64,000 nt of DNA from Rhodobacteraceae bacterium HTCC2083 (GCA_000156115.1 DS995276.1:2898178-2962177); one strand, 5' to 3'. Positions 1-9,230 are shown, counted from the stretch's first letter. A program made the numbers and translations. Notes: generated by a model not told the origin, from the letters alone.

Positions 1-56
1 TTTTCAAATGAATATATTTTTTCACCATAGACCGTGCAGTAGGAATATGCGTCACC
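1..56. repeat. MITE-like palindromic repeat, copy 1 (truncated by window start)
   Basis: The stretch from the first base to the first GCGTCACC matches the reverse complement of 44101-44155: shared blocks include TGAATATATTTTTTCAC followed by ACCGTGCA and GCGTCA. The other copy is bounded by near-perfect inverted repeats; here only one arm is inside the window. It holds no gene. Confidence 0.6.
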
Positions 57-93
57 AGCGTCACCAGCGTCACCAGCGTCACAAGCGTCACCA
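49..93. repeat. Five tandem copies of a 9-bp unit
   Basis: The unit GCGTCACCA is repeated head to tail five times, with one copy reading GCGTCACAA. It directly follows the palindromic element. With no spacers it is not a CRISPR. Copy number could be strain-variable. Confidence 0.85.
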
Positions 94-797
94 GGAAGTG
101 TTTTGGACCTGACCGCGGTGGCCCTCCCTACAGCGGACTTGGCCCCGCCTGCATTGAGGTGTGATTTTATGCATGACGATCAGTATGCGTGGAGACTGTT
201 ATTCTAGAGCGGACATTTGTGCGCCAAGCAGCGAATGGCCGTTGAGAGCCCGAAGTGACAGATGCTGCGCGAAGCAGAGATGGCTACATTTCGCGGGAAG
301 CGGAAGTTCGCTGCAAGCGCAACAGTTGTACTTTAAGGCGTGACTACAGACCTTGGGACTATAATTTTCGGCGACTGTTTTCTGCAGACAGCTGATTCCA
401 AGAAGAGTACAGGAGTTTAGAAATGAACAAGGTTTGCTAATCAAAGTCGGCTTTTTGTTATTTGATCGTTAGTCTCGAGGGGCAACCCAAGCAGAACTCT
501 GAGGTTCTAATAGGCTTGAATTTCAGAATAGCTGCGATGTTCATCATCGCCCATTTCGAACACACGCTTCCCAAGTCATCTGCGGATCAAGCCGGAATGA
601 TTTCGGTTCTTGTTGCTTGAGTGATCCATCTTATTTCGCTCAGTTGAAGTCCTTATACTGTTTGCGTTCAACCGCTCGTGACAGCCTTAAACGGTATTGG
701 ACTGATACCGCTTGCGCTACACTACACAATCTGCGTGGCAAGTCTCTTTGACTTTCAAATCAGACAGTTCACCGCACTATGGTCGCGCTGTATTTAA
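94..797. other. Intergenic, no supported gene
   Basis: About 700 bases with only short ORFs lacking ribosome sites or recognisable motifs. Nothing in the six frames resembles a known protein; decayed mobile DNA is possible but not demonstrated. Confidence 0.6.
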
Positions 798-1697
798 CTA
801 ACCCGGATCTTGCGCAAGATTGAAAATCTTATCTCGCATCCAAATATGCAGCGGCGAATTGTTTAGCCTTGCAGGCCAATAGAAATTCAACTGTGCAACT
901 GCATCCACCGGGCAGGGTCGCAGCTGAAATTGTGGTGCAAACTGCTGTGCTATGCGCGAGGGCAAAGTCACAATCAGATCCGTTCCCGGTAGCATAAGCC
1001 CAACATCTTCTGGATTAGCAGTACTGATCATTGGGCTCATTATATAGCCTAAGTCTTTGAGTTTTTTGCGAAAGGGTGGCTGCCACTTCTGGCCGTAATG
1101 AATGAACATATGCGCTGCAGAGGCAAACTGTTCCAGCGTCATATCTGCTTGGGCTAGCTTGTTCGCGGGGTCCATCACGCAAACATAGGGATCATCAAAT
1201 AGAAACTTGCCGTTTATCCCACTTTCGTTGATCGCGACTGGCGACAACGCCATGTCAGCTTTGCCGGAAAGCAATTGTTGATTTGCATCAGTGAACCCTG
1301 TGATCAATTCAATTGTAATGTTTGGGGCTTCGTTTCGCAGATCCCGCACCAGTTTCGGCAAAAGAACAGCGCGCGACAGATAGGTTGCAGAGATTGATAC
1401 AGTGGCTCTCAAAGAGGCAGGATCGAAAATATCTGGTTGGGAGGCGCGCTCAATTTCTGCCAAGATACGTTCTGCATAGCCTACGAGACTTATGCATTTG
1501 TCAGTCGGAGAGATCTGATTGCCTTGGCGCACAAACAGAGGGTCAGAAAACGACTTTCTCAAACGATCAATCGTGTAGCTGACTGAGGACTGTTTGACGT
1601 TCAGGGTTTCAGCAGCAGCCGTGAACGAACGCAGCCGATACACAAGCTGTAGCGTTTCAAGCGCGCCGAAATCGATACCGCGTAGGGTTTCATTCAT
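798..1697 (-). CDS. LysR-family transcriptional regulator
   Basis: A 299-residue LysR-type regulator. The N-terminal winged helix-turn-helix (about residues 10-70; LVYRLRSFTAAAETLNVKQSSVSY) is followed by a periplasmic-binding-like effector domain to about residue 295, the normal family length. The ATG at 1697 is preferred because GGAAAG lies about 9 bases upstream; a TTG six codons earlier is the alternative. It is transcribed away from the Liv operon starting at 1821, and a palindrome with LysR-box spacing sits between them. This suggests that it controls that operon in response to its substrate. The effector is unknown. Confidence 0.92.
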   Translation of the reverse strand: MNETLRGIDFGALETLQLVYRLRSFTAAAETLNVKQSSVSYTIDRLRKSFSDPLFVRQGNQISPTDKCISLVGYAERILAEIERASQPDIFDPASLRATVSISATYLSRAVLLPKLVRDLRNEAPNITIELITGFTDANQQLLSGKADMALSPVAINESGINGKFLFDDPYVCVMDPANKLAQADMTLEQFASAAHMFIHYGQKWQPPFRKKLKDLGYIMSPMISTANPEDVGLMLPGTDLIVTLPSRIAQQFAPQFQLRPCPVDAVAQLNFYWPARLNNSPLHIWMRDKIFNLAQDPG

Positions 1698-1736
1698 GGT
1701 CGGGGGTCTTTCCAAACAAGCTCATCAATTAATTCG

Positions 1737-1756
1737 ATATCTTATATCAAAGATAT
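1737..1756. promoter_or_regulatory. Candidate LysR operator (20-bp inverted repeat)
   Basis: ATATCTT and AAGATAT form a perfect 7-bp inverted repeat separated by 6 bases, midway between the divergent LysR gene and the binding-protein gene. Position and a T-N11-A-like arrangement fit a LysR autoregulatory/activator site. Binding by this regulator is inferred. Confidence 0.6.
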
Positions 1757-1820
1757 GGGGTTGGTCTATTGAGCTTTTGGGTGCCAGTGTGATCCGAAGA
1801 GAACGTTGAGAGGAAACAGC

Positions 1821-2855
1821 ATGGGAAAATTTGTGATCGCACCGCACATGCGACTGCATGAATGGATCGCTTTGGAGAAAGGGTACTTTGAAGACGTCGG
1901 TTTGGAGTACACGCTCGAAGATCAATTGAAGTCGGCCTCAGGTGATCGTCATGATCTAGGGGATCGTGTTGGTGCCTATCAGACGTTTGAAAAGGGTCGC
2001 ACATGTGACGTGAGTTCTGCTTGCCATTGGACTGTGAACGTGGCGGCGGCTTCCGGGCATGGGAAGCTTTATGCGAATGCCTATTCTGTATCCCCTTGCG
2101 GGATTTTTGTTCCTCATGACAGTGATATCAAAACACCCGAAGACTTGGCGAACGTTCCTATTTCGGTCGGGTATCAGTCCGGTAGCCACTATTCGACCAT
2201 TCAAGCGCTAGAACCTTTCTTGTCTCACAACGAGATCAATCTCAGCTTTGCTGATGGGTTGTTGTTTAAGCGGATGGAAAACTTGATCGACAGCGCGGTT
2301 CCAGCCGTGAATCTCTTTAGTGGTCCCTATTATTTCATGGAACAACTTGGCTTTAGGAAAGTGCTCGATACATCATTTATGATGGCGGTTATGGTCTCCG
2401 AAGAGGCAGATGTTGAGGATATCGAAAAATACTTCAAAGCCCTACGTATGGCTCAAAAAGACATTGATCTGCGCCAAGAGCTTTACACCCATTATTATCG
2501 CGATGAGTTCCCAGAGCGGTTCCGCGATCAAATGGATACTCGCTTGTTTGGACCCGGTGAGCGCATCGTCTTTGAGCCATATTCGCGCGAGTTTTTTGAC
2601 GACTCTCGCGCGTGGATTGCTGAACGCAATATCTTTGAAGGGGGGCTTGGGGAGTTGACTTACGATGAAGCAATCGTCGCTCCAAGATGTTGGAGTCAAC
2701 GCCGTAAGTGTTCCTCAGCGCGAGATATTTACAAATGCATTGATTTTAAAGGCAGTATCAATGCACCATTTACCAACAAGGTCCTCCGACTGCGAACGAG
2801 TCGGCATTGTAACGGGCCATCTGCCACAACAATCCAGGGAGAGATCTATGTATAG
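1821..2855 (+). CDS. NMT1/THI5-like (SsuA/TauA-type) substrate-binding protein without signal peptide
   Basis: The protein begins MGKFVIAPHMRLHEWIALEKGYFEDVGLEY, typical of the NMT1/THI5-like periplasmic-binding fold used by nitrate, sulfonate and thiamine-precursor systems. No signal peptide or lipobox is visible, so it is probably cytosolic. GAGAGG six bases before the ATG supports the start. The recognisable domain ends near residue 285 (LTYDEAIVA). About 58 further residues look like translated intergenic DNA and run eight bases into the next gene, so a stop may have been lost or the frame shifted. It heads the Liv-type operon. It may be a cytosolic ligand-binding or enzyme-like member; the ligand is unknown. 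Confidence 0.75.
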   Translation: MGKFVIAPHMRLHEWIALEKGYFEDVGLEYTLEDQLKSASGDRHDLGDRVGAYQTFEKGRTCDVSSACHWTVNVAAASGHGKLYANAYSVSPCGIFVPHDSDIKTPEDLANVPISVGYQSGSHYSTIQALEPFLSHNEINLSFADGLLFKRMENLIDSAVPAVNLFSGPYYFMEQLGFRKVLDTSFMMAVMVSEEADVEDIEKYFKALRMAQKDIDLRQELYTHYYRDEFPERFRDQMDTRLFGPGERIVFEPYSREFFDDSRAWIAERNIFEGGLGELTYDEAIVAPRCWSQRRKCSSARDIYKCIDFKGSINAPFTNKVLRLRTSRHCNGPSATTIQGEIYV

Positions 2856-4041
2856 AAGAAGCCTTTTTGGCCTTGCTGCAGTGTTGGCCGTTGCCTCAAC
2901 ATCATTGTTTGCACAGGACATGATAAAGATTGGGGCGATTGCGCCTAAAACAGGACCTCTCGCGGGCGGCGCTGTTGTGACTCAGTGGCCGAATGTTCAG
3001 CTGTGGGTCGAGCAAGTTAACGCACGCGGCGGCTTGGACGTCGGTGGTGAAAAGAAGATGATCGAACTCATCGAGTACGATGACAAGACGAACCCCGGAG
3101 AGCATATCAAGCTCGCGCAGCGTCTCGCGACGCAGGACAAAGTTGATTTCGTCGTCGCCCCTTACGGCACTGGCTTCAACATCGCCACGGCTCCGATTTA
3201 TGGCAAGTTTGGCTATCCAATGATTGCTGTTTCTGCGATCACCGACAAAATGGAAGAGCTGACGACGCGCTATCCAAATCTGTTCTTCACCCTCGGCACC
3301 ACCACGGCTTTCGTGGACGGTGTAAAGGAAATCCTGATTGAGCAGCGTGAAGCAGGCACAATTGGCAATGAGATCGCGATGGTCAACGTAGCTGATGCCT
3401 TCGGTATTGAGCTGTCAGTTCGAGCACGTGAATTGTTTGGCGAAGCGGGCTTTGATATTGTCTATGACAAGTCATATCCGCTCGGGACACCTGATCTAAG
3501 CCCTGTGATGAAAGGTGCGAAAGATAGTGGCGCGAAAGCCTTTGTCGCGTGGTCCTATCCGCCTGACAGCTTCGGTCTTGCAGAGCAAGCGATCATCGAA
3601 AACCTTGATGTGAATGTCTATTATTCGGCGGTCGCAACAAGCTTCCCTGCGTTCAAGGGAGCCTATGGCAACAAGATCAACAACGTTTTGGGTGCAGGCG
3701 GTACGGACGTCGAAAACCCAGCGATTGCAAAGTATCGCGATGCGCATATGGAAATCACGGGTAAGGAAGCTGATTACTGGGCATCCGCAAACACCTATGC
3801 GTCCTTACAAATCCTTGAGCAGGCGATTGTCGGTGCAGCAACGCTGGATCGTGACGTTGTCACGCAATACATCAAGGACAATTCGTTTGACACGGTCATG
3901 GGCGAGTTGAGCTTTGAGAACAACTTCTCCAACAAATTCTGGTCCGTGGGCCAGTGGCAAGACGGGGTCTTTCGCGGTGTGAAAGGATCAAACGTCGACG
4001 GCGCGGTTCCTGTACGCGTCAAAGAAGGTTGGTCTGAGTAA
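2848..4041 (+). CDS. Periplasmic receptor of a branched-chain-type (Liv) ABC importer
   Basis: A 397-residue type I periplasmic binding protein with a signal peptide (MYRRSLFGLAAVLAVAS, cleavage near LFA-QD) and the family opening IKIGAIAPKTGPLAGGA. The start at 2848 follows AGGGAGAG; longer in-frame starts lack a ribosome site. It delivers ligand to the two permeases and two ATPases that follow. Ligands of this family include branched amino acids, amides, urea and small aromatics. The neighbouring aldehyde dehydrogenase and SDR point to a compound oxidised through an alcohol/aldehyde, but the substrate cannot be read from sequence. Confidence 0.9.
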   Translation: MYRRSLFGLAAVLAVASTSLFAQDMIKIGAIAPKTGPLAGGAVVTQWPNVQLWVEQVNARGGLDVGGEKKMIELIEYDDKTNPGEHIKLAQRLATQDKVDFVVAPYGTGFNIATAPIYGKFGYPMIAVSAITDKMEELTTRYPNLFFTLGTTTAFVDGVKEILIEQREAGTIGNEIAMVNVADAFGIELSVRARELFGEAGFDIVYDKSYPLGTPDLSPVMKGAKDSGAKAFVAWSYPPDSFGLAEQAIIENLDVNVYYSAVATSFPAFKGAYGNKINNVLGAGGTDVENPAIAKYRDAHMEITGKEADYWASANTYASLQILEQAIVGAATLDRDVVTQYIKDNSFDTVMGELSFENNFSNKFWSVGQWQDGVFRGVKGSNVDGAVPVRVKEGWSE

Positions 4042-4054
4042 TAAGAATTGGATT

Positions 4055-4077
4055 GGGCGGGGACACTACTCCCGCCC
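4055..4077 (+). terminator. Intercistronic hairpin after receptor gene
   Basis: GGGCGGG and CCCGCCC form a 7-bp GC stem with a 9-base loop between the receptor gene and the first permease. No T-run follows, so it more likely protects or attenuates mRNA (raising receptor over permease levels) than ends transcription fully. Confidence 0.55.
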
Positions 4078-4097
4078 GACCATCTTCGGGGGATTGA

Positions 4098-4964
4098 ATG
4101 CTGGACATACTTGTTTCCGGCCTGCTTTTGTCAGGCACGTACGCGCTTGTCGCGATGGGCCTGAATTTGCAATACGGTGTCGCGCGGATCATGAATCTTG
4201 CCAACGGTGAGGTCTTGGTGCTTGGCGCGTTAGCGGCTTTCTGGCTTTACACGACGGCGCAGATCAGCCCGATCCTTACGGTTATCTTGGTGATCCCTGT
4301 GGCCTTCATTGGCAATTGGTTGATCTATCGCTTCTTGCTTACCCCGCTTGTGCGCCGCTCAAAAACCCAAGGTGCGCTTGAGGTCGATAGTATCCTTGCG
4401 ACATTTGGCATGTCCTTCATTTTCATCGGCATTATGGTGTCGATTGAAGGTGGCTTCTTCTTTTATAAATATCTGAGCGAGCCGATCCAAATATTGGGAT
4501 CGACGACCTCACTAAACCGTCTTGTTGCTTTCTTAATTGCTGTTCTAATCGCTGTCGGCCTTTACATCTGGCTTCACTATTCGCGCCCCGGTGTTGCGGT
4601 GCGCGCTCTATCTGTGTCGACAGAAGCGTCAGGCCTCGTTGGCATCAACGTTCCGCGCGTCTCTGCTTTGGCATTTGCATTGGGCGGAACGATTACGGCC
4701 GTGGGCGGGGCTTTGATTTCGACATTCATCACGCTTGATGCCTCCATCGGAGTGGTCTTTACGCTGAAAGCTCTGATCATTGTCATTATGGGCGGCGTCG
4801 GTGAAATCCGTGGTGCTATCGTCGCCGCGATCATCCTTGGACTTGTCGAGACAGGTGTCGCGACTTTGATCGATCCGGGTCTGACCTTGGCGGCCGCTTA
4901 CTTCATTTTCGTGATGATCCTGTTGTTCCGCCCGCAAGGCTTGTTCGGGAGGCGCGCAGTATGA
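4098..4964 (+). CDS. Liv-type ABC importer permease (LivH-like)
   Basis: A 288-residue inner-membrane permease of the LivH family, with about eight hydrophobic segments and the conserved NLANGEVLVLGA and GGTITAVGGALI regions. GGGGG precedes the ATG by five bases. The stop overlaps the next permease start by four bases (ATGA), indicating translational coupling. It pairs with the LivM-like subunit to form the channel of the importer. Confidence 0.93.
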   Translation: MLDILVSGLLLSGTYALVAMGLNLQYGVARIMNLANGEVLVLGALAAFWLYTTAQISPILTVILVIPVAFIGNWLIYRFLLTPLVRRSKTQGALEVDSILATFGMSFIFIGIMVSIEGGFFFYKYLSEPIQILGSTTSLNRLVAFLIAVLIAVGLYIWLHYSRPGVAVRALSVSTEASGLVGINVPRVSALAFALGGTITAVGGALISTFITLDASIGVVFTLKALIIVIMGGVGEIRGAIVAAIILGLVETGVATLIDPGLTLAAAYFIFVMILLFRPQGLFGRRAV

Positions 4965-5893
4965 AGCCTGCAACATGGCAAGAGCTCATCTGGGCAGCGG
5001 TTCTCGTCGGGTTGGCCGCGTTTTGGCCGATGGTGACGAATGGCTATTGGCTAGGGATCGGTGTCGACGTGATGATGTACACCGCATTGGCCACATCGTG
5101 GATGCTGTTCTCTGGTCCGACCCACTATATCTCGCTCGCCTCGGCGGCGTTCTTCGGGATTGGCGGTTTTGTGGTCGGCTCAGGCATGAGTGACTATGAC
5201 GCGAGTTTCTGGTCGATGCTCGCGCTGTCTGCACTCATTGGCGCAGCACTCGCGGCGCTGATCGGACTTGCCACGCTGCGCCTGTCGGGCGTCTATTTCG
5301 TAATCTTTACGCTGGGTCTGGCGGAAATGATCCGCAATTTGGTGAGCTGGGTTCAGAACAACTTCCTTGGCTCACGCGGCCTCTATGTGCTGACAGACTT
5401 CACTGATACGCACCTCTATTGGATGTTGCTGGTAACTGCCGCCTCCGTCTATCTGTTGGGTTGGATCATTAGCCGATCCCGTCTTGGCTTTGCGCTGCGC
5501 ATCATTGGCGGGGACGAAACTGTCGCGCGTCATGTTGGGATCAACACGGCGACGACCAAGGTGATTCTCTTCACAACTACTGGTTTCTTCGCAGCCATCG
5601 TTGGCGCAATTATCGCACCGCGGTGGAGTTACATCGAACCCAATCAAGTCTTTTCTCCACATCTAAGTTTCTTCGTCGTGATCATGGCACTCTTGGGGGG
5701 ATCAGGCCGTCTTTGGGGGCCAGTTGCCGGGGTCATCCCGTTTTTGCTCATCTGGAACTGGGTCGATTCAAATTTCCCAAATCAATCCATTTTGGTGCTG
5801 GGCTTTGCTTTCCTCATAATTGTGTATTTCCTTCCGCATGGCGTTGTTGGCCGGCTTGAGCAATTGCGCGCGCGCGCAAGGGGGCGGTCATGA
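4961..5893 (+). CDS. Liv-type ABC importer permease (LivM-like)
   Basis: A 310-residue LivM-type permease with about nine hydrophobic segments. The conserved ATSWMLFSGPTHYISLASAAFFGIGG and SRLGFALRIIGGDETVARHVGIN (coupling region) are present. It overlaps the upstream permease and the downstream ATPase by four bases each, so all are co-translated. It forms the heterodimeric membrane channel with the LivH-like subunit. Confidence 0.93.
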   Translation: MKPATWQELIWAAVLVGLAAFWPMVTNGYWLGIGVDVMMYTALATSWMLFSGPTHYISLASAAFFGIGGFVVGSGMSDYDASFWSMLALSALIGAALAALIGLATLRLSGVYFVIFTLGLAEMIRNLVSWVQNNFLGSRGLYVLTDFTDTHLYWMLLVTAASVYLLGWIISRSRLGFALRIIGGDETVARHVGINTATTKVILFTTTGFFAAIVGAIIAPRWSYIEPNQVFSPHLSFFVVIMALLGGSGRLWGPVAGVIPFLLIWNWVDSNFPNQSILVLGFAFLIIVYFLPHGVVGRLEQLRARARGRS

Positions 5894-6627
5894 AGGCACC
5901 GTCAACTGTCCTCTCGGTCAAGAATGCCACCAAACGTTTCGGCGGTTTGGTTGCGGTGTCGAACATGTCGTTTGATGTGGGCGAGCATGAAATGGTCGGT
6001 GTCATCGGTCCCAACGGGTCTGGCAAAACCACGATGATCAATATGATCTCAGGCGTCTTTCAACCAACCGAGGGCCGTATTTCGCTGCGAGGCCGTTTGA
6101 TTTCTGACAGTGCCGCGCAATCCATTTCGCGCGCGGGCATTGGGCGCACGTTTCAGTTGGTGCGCCTTTTGCCGGGTCTGTCGGTATTAGAAAACGTTAT
6201 GGCAGGGGCAGTTTACGGCCATAAACGGCGCTGGGGTCGTGAGGCGGAAGATTTCGCTCATAGCGTATTGGAGCGCGTCGGCATGGATGCGATGAGCCAC
6301 GCGCCAGTTTCTTCGCTGACATACATTGATCAAAAACGGGTCGAGCTGGCGCGTACTTTGGCGGGCGAACCGAAAGTTCTGTTGCTGGACGAGTGGCTTG
6401 CGGGCTTGAATCCGACCGAGCTTGAGACAGGGATCGAGCTGATCCACACCTTGCGCGATGAAGGTCGCACGGTTGTGATGGTTGAACATGTGATGGACGC
6501 GATCCGCTCGCTTTGTGATCGCTGTGTCGTGATGTCGTCAGGCGTCAAAATTGTCGAAGGAACCACGGATGAGGTTCTGTCAGACCAAGAAGTAATCCGC
6601 GCATATTTGGGGGATGATGATGCTTGA
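5890..6627 (+). CDS. Liv-type ABC importer ATPase (LivG-like) with degenerate signature
   Basis: A 245-residue ABC ATPase. Walker A is GPNGSGKT (residues 40-47), Walker B is VLLLDE, and the switch histidine is in MVEHVMD. The usual LSGGQ-type signature is replaced by SLTYIDQKRVELAR, and the residue after the Walker B DE is Trp where most members have Pro (DEWLAGLNP). Both departures could alter ATP turnover at one composite site, as in asymmetric ABC pairs. It overlaps both neighbours and acts with the LivF-like ATPase at the cytoplasmic face. Confidence 0.92.
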   Translation: MKAPSTVLSVKNATKRFGGLVAVSNMSFDVGEHEMVGVIGPNGSGKTTMINMISGVFQPTEGRISLRGRLISDSAAQSISRAGIGRTFQLVRLLPGLSVLENVMAGAVYGHKRRWGREAEDFAHSVLERVGMDAMSHAPVSSLTYIDQKRVELARTLAGEPKVLLLDEWLAGLNPTELETGIELIHTLRDEGRTVVMVEHVMDAIRSLCDRCVVMSSGVKIVEGTTDEVLSDQEVIRAYLGDDDA

Positions 6628-7753
6628 TGTCAAAAATCTTTCAGCGGCTTATGGCCAGCACCCCTCTTTGAATGACGTTTCGATCAACGTCGGATCGGGG
6701 GAAATTGTTGTTATCCTTGGCGCGAATGGTGCAGGCAAATCGACGTTGCTGCGCGCGATTTCTGGGATTTGCGAAGGCAAGGTTTCAGGTCGCGTCACAT
6801 TGAGCGGCGATAGCCTCACGGGACTATCTTCCGATGCAATCGTCGAAAAGGGCGTTGCGCTTGTGCCAGAAGGGCGCGGAATTTTTGGCGATCTCACGGT
6901 AAAAGAGAACCTGCTGCTTGGCGCATACTCCTCGCGCGCGAGAGAGGCGGAGCGCGAGAACCTTGAGCGTGTGTTGTCGCAATTCCCAAAGTTGCAAGAA
7001 CGTCAAAGCCAGATCGCGCGCACAATGTCTGGGGGCGAGCAGCAAATGGTCGCCATCGGCCGTGCGATGATGTCCGCACCCGAAATCCTGATGCTGGACG
7101 AACCGTCTTTGGGGCTGTCCCCTTTGCTTTGCAAAGAGTTGTTCCAGAACCTGACCCATGTAAGAGATCTGGGGATCGGCGTGCTCTTGGTTGAACAAAA
7201 TGCCAAGCAAAGTCTTGCCATTTCAGACCGTGGGTATTTGTTGGAAAACACACGTATCACCTATGAAAACTCGGCAGCAGCATTGGCGAATGATCCGGCG
7301 GTGCAACGCGCCTATCTCGGTGCGGGGAGCAAGACGAGCGATAAGCCATCAAAACGCACATCTGCGCCAACCGAGGCCATGAAACGAATTAGAACTGCCG
7401 TTGACCCGACACCGCGGCGCAGCGCTGATCAGCAAATTGGTGGATCGATCGATGATCTTGTCGCAATCGCCACGAAAACCTCTGCCGAGGCACCGCGCGG
7501 GCCTTCGAAAGAGACAGCCATTGCTGCAAAGCAATTGGCGCATTCCAAGATTGATGTTGTTCTGAAGGATATCGAGCAAGCCGCCAAAAATGCGCGGAAC
7601 CGCTCGTCTAGCGAAGTGCAAAAGCTAAGACCAACGCCTTCCAATGTAAGTGTAGAAGCCGACAATGCGCTACCACCTGTGATCGAAGTTTACAAACGCC
7701 CCCGCGTTGAAATTTACCGCCGCCGCCCTTCGGGCCAATTCGAAAGAGATTGA
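6614..7753 (+). CDS. Liv-type ABC importer ATPase (LivF-like) with C-terminal extension
   Basis: Residues 1 to about 235 are a normal LivF: Walker A GANGAGKST, signature MSGGEQQ, Walker B LMLDEP. The protein then runs on for about 140 residues that are charged, rich in Ala/Ser/Pro/Lys and end in a basic tail (EVYKRPRVEIYRRRPSG). Typical LivF proteins stop near 235-240 residues, so this is an unusual extension with no recognised domain. The start has three ATGs in a row at 6614, 6617 and 6620. It overlaps the LivG-like gene by 14 bases, and the aldehyde dehydrogenase follows within two bases. Confidence 0.9.
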   Translation: MMMLDVKNLSAAYGQHPSLNDVSINVGSGEIVVILGANGAGKSTLLRAISGICEGKVSGRVTLSGDSLTGLSSDAIVEKGVALVPEGRGIFGDLTVKENLLLGAYSSRAREAERENLERVLSQFPKLQERQSQIARTMSGGEQQMVAIGRAMMSAPEILMLDEPSLGLSPLLCKELFQNLTHVRDLGIGVLLVEQNAKQSLAISDRGYLLENTRITYENSAAALANDPAVQRAYLGAGSKTSDKPSKRTSAPTEAMKRIRTAVDPTPRRSADQQIGGSIDDLVAIATKTSAEAPRGPSKETAIAAKQLAHSKIDVVLKDIEQAAKNARNRSSSEVQKLRPTPSNVSVEADNALPPVIEVYKRPRVEIYRRRPSGQFERD

Positions 7754-7754
7754 T

Positions 7755-9230
7755 ATGTTAGATATGGCAACCTCCGCTCCCAATATCAAAGGGATCTACA
7801 TCAATGGCGAATGGCAACAAATGTCGCGCCAGTTTGATGATACGAACCCGAACGATGGGTCCCTTTGGGCGCGCATTCCAGATGCAACTTGTCAAGATGC
7901 GCGCCGCGCAATTGATGCCGCGCAAGCCGCTTTTCCGGCATGGGCTGCGCTCAAGTTCCAAGATCGCGCGAACATAATGCTCAAGGTCGCGCAGATTATC
8001 GAGAAACGCGCAGGCGATTACATTCCTGCGGCCCAGTTTGAAGGCGGTGGCTGGTACGGCAAAGGTGTCTACGAGACCAAGGTTATGCCCGAAATGCTCA
8101 AAGCGGCAGCAGCCGTGTGCTATGCCCCAATCGGAGAGGTGTTGCCGTCGCTGAACGGTAAAGTCTCAAATGCGGTGCGCTTTCCGATGGGGGTTATTTC
8201 CGTGATCAGCCCTTGGAACATGCCCGGCATTCTGGCGACGCGGCCTTTCTCGGTGCCAATGGCGATGGGGAACACAATCGTTTTGAAACCTTCGGAAGAG
8301 ACGCCGTATCAAGGTGGATTATTCTTTGCAGAAGTTATGGAAGAGGCCGGCGTGCCCCCCGGTGTGTTCAACGTAATCACCTGTTCGCGCGACAATGTAG
8401 CCGAAGTCGGCGACGAGATGGTCGACAATCCCAAGGTCAAAGGTGTGGCTTTCACAGGCTCCGCCGCTGTTGGCAGACGCATCGCAGCTAAATGCGGCGC
8501 GCATCTCAAGAAAGCCTGCATTGAGCTCGGGGGCAAAGACAGCCTGATCGTTCTCGAAGATGCGGATATGGAGCGCGCTACGTCATCTGCGAGCTTTGGC
8601 GCATTCATGCACCAAGGTCAGATTTGTATGAGCGTCGAAAAAGTCTTGGTGCAAGAGCAAGTTTTTGACGAATTCCTGAAAGGTTTCGTCGCGCGTGCGG
8701 CGAAACTAAAGACTGGTAATACTGCGGACAAAGCCAATGTTATTGGACCTCTTATCAATGACCGCCAAGCAGCACGCGTTAAACATCAGCTTGAAGATGC
8801 GGTGGCGAAAGGGGCCAAGATCGCCATCGGTGGTGGCGTGAACGGACGGTTTGTTGAGCCGACGATTGTGACGAATGTGACGTCTGACATGGACATATGG
8901 CGTGATGAGACTTTTGGTCCCGTCGCTGTCGTTGTCCCTTTCAAAGATGATTTTGAAGCCGTTGCGATGAACAATGACACGGAATACGGCCTCTCGGCAG
9001 GGATCATAAGCAGGAACGAGCATCGTGCAATGCAAATGGCGACGCTGCTTGAAACCGGCATGTGCCACATCAACTGTTCACCGATCAACGACGAAGCACA
9101 TGCGCCGTTCGGGGGGGCCAAAGCCAGCGGCATGGGGCGCTACGGTGGACGGTGGTCGCAAGAAAGCTTTTCCGAAACGCGTTGGATCACGCTTGATCGT
9201 GGCCAAAAACAATATCCGCCGGTGTTTTGA
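7755..9230 (+). CDS. NAD(P)-dependent aldehyde dehydrogenase
   Basis: A 491-residue aldehyde dehydrogenase. The glutamate general base is in ELGGKD and the nucleophile Cys in HQGQICMS. NAD-binding features include VISPWNMPG, VLKPSEETP and FTGSAAVGR. It oxidises an aldehyde to a carboxylate in the cytosol. The start at 7755 lies one base after the LivF stop, with AAGAGA upstream; an earlier in-frame start would overlap the LivF gene. Its place in the importer operon suggests that it acts on the imported compound or its product. The substrate is unknown; PhCHO- or vanillin-type substrates are possible. Confidence 0.92.
   Translation: MLDMATSAPNIKGIYINGEWQQMSRQFDDTNPNDGSLWARIPDATCQDARRAIDAAQAAFPAWAALKFQDRANIMLKVAQIIEKRAGDYIPAAQFEGGGWYGKGVYETKVMPEMLKAAAAVCYAPIGEVLPSLNGKVSNAVRFPMGVISVISPWNMPGILATRPFSVPMAMGNTIVLKPSEETPYQGGLFFAEVMEEAGVPPGVFNVITCSRDNVAEVGDEMVDNPKVKGVAFTGSAAVGRRIAAKCGAHLKKACIELGGKDSLIVLEDADMERATSSASFGAFMHQGQICMSVEKVLVQEQVFDEFLKGFVARAAKLKTGNTADKANVIGPLINDRQAARVKHQLEDAVAKGAKIAIGGGVNGRFVEPTIVTNVTSDMDIWRDETFGPVAVVVPFKDDFEAVAMNNDTEYGLSAGIISRNEHRAMQMATLLETGMCHINCSPINDEAHAPFGGAKASGMGRYGGRWSQESFSETRWITLDRGQKQYPPVF

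Noticed and set aside
49-93. CRISPR array
   Set aside because: Nine-base units without spacers are a simple tandem repeat.
161-444. Overlapping 60- and 81-codon ORFs on both strands
   Set aside because: No ribosome site, no family-like sequence, Cys/Ser-rich composition typical of chance frames.
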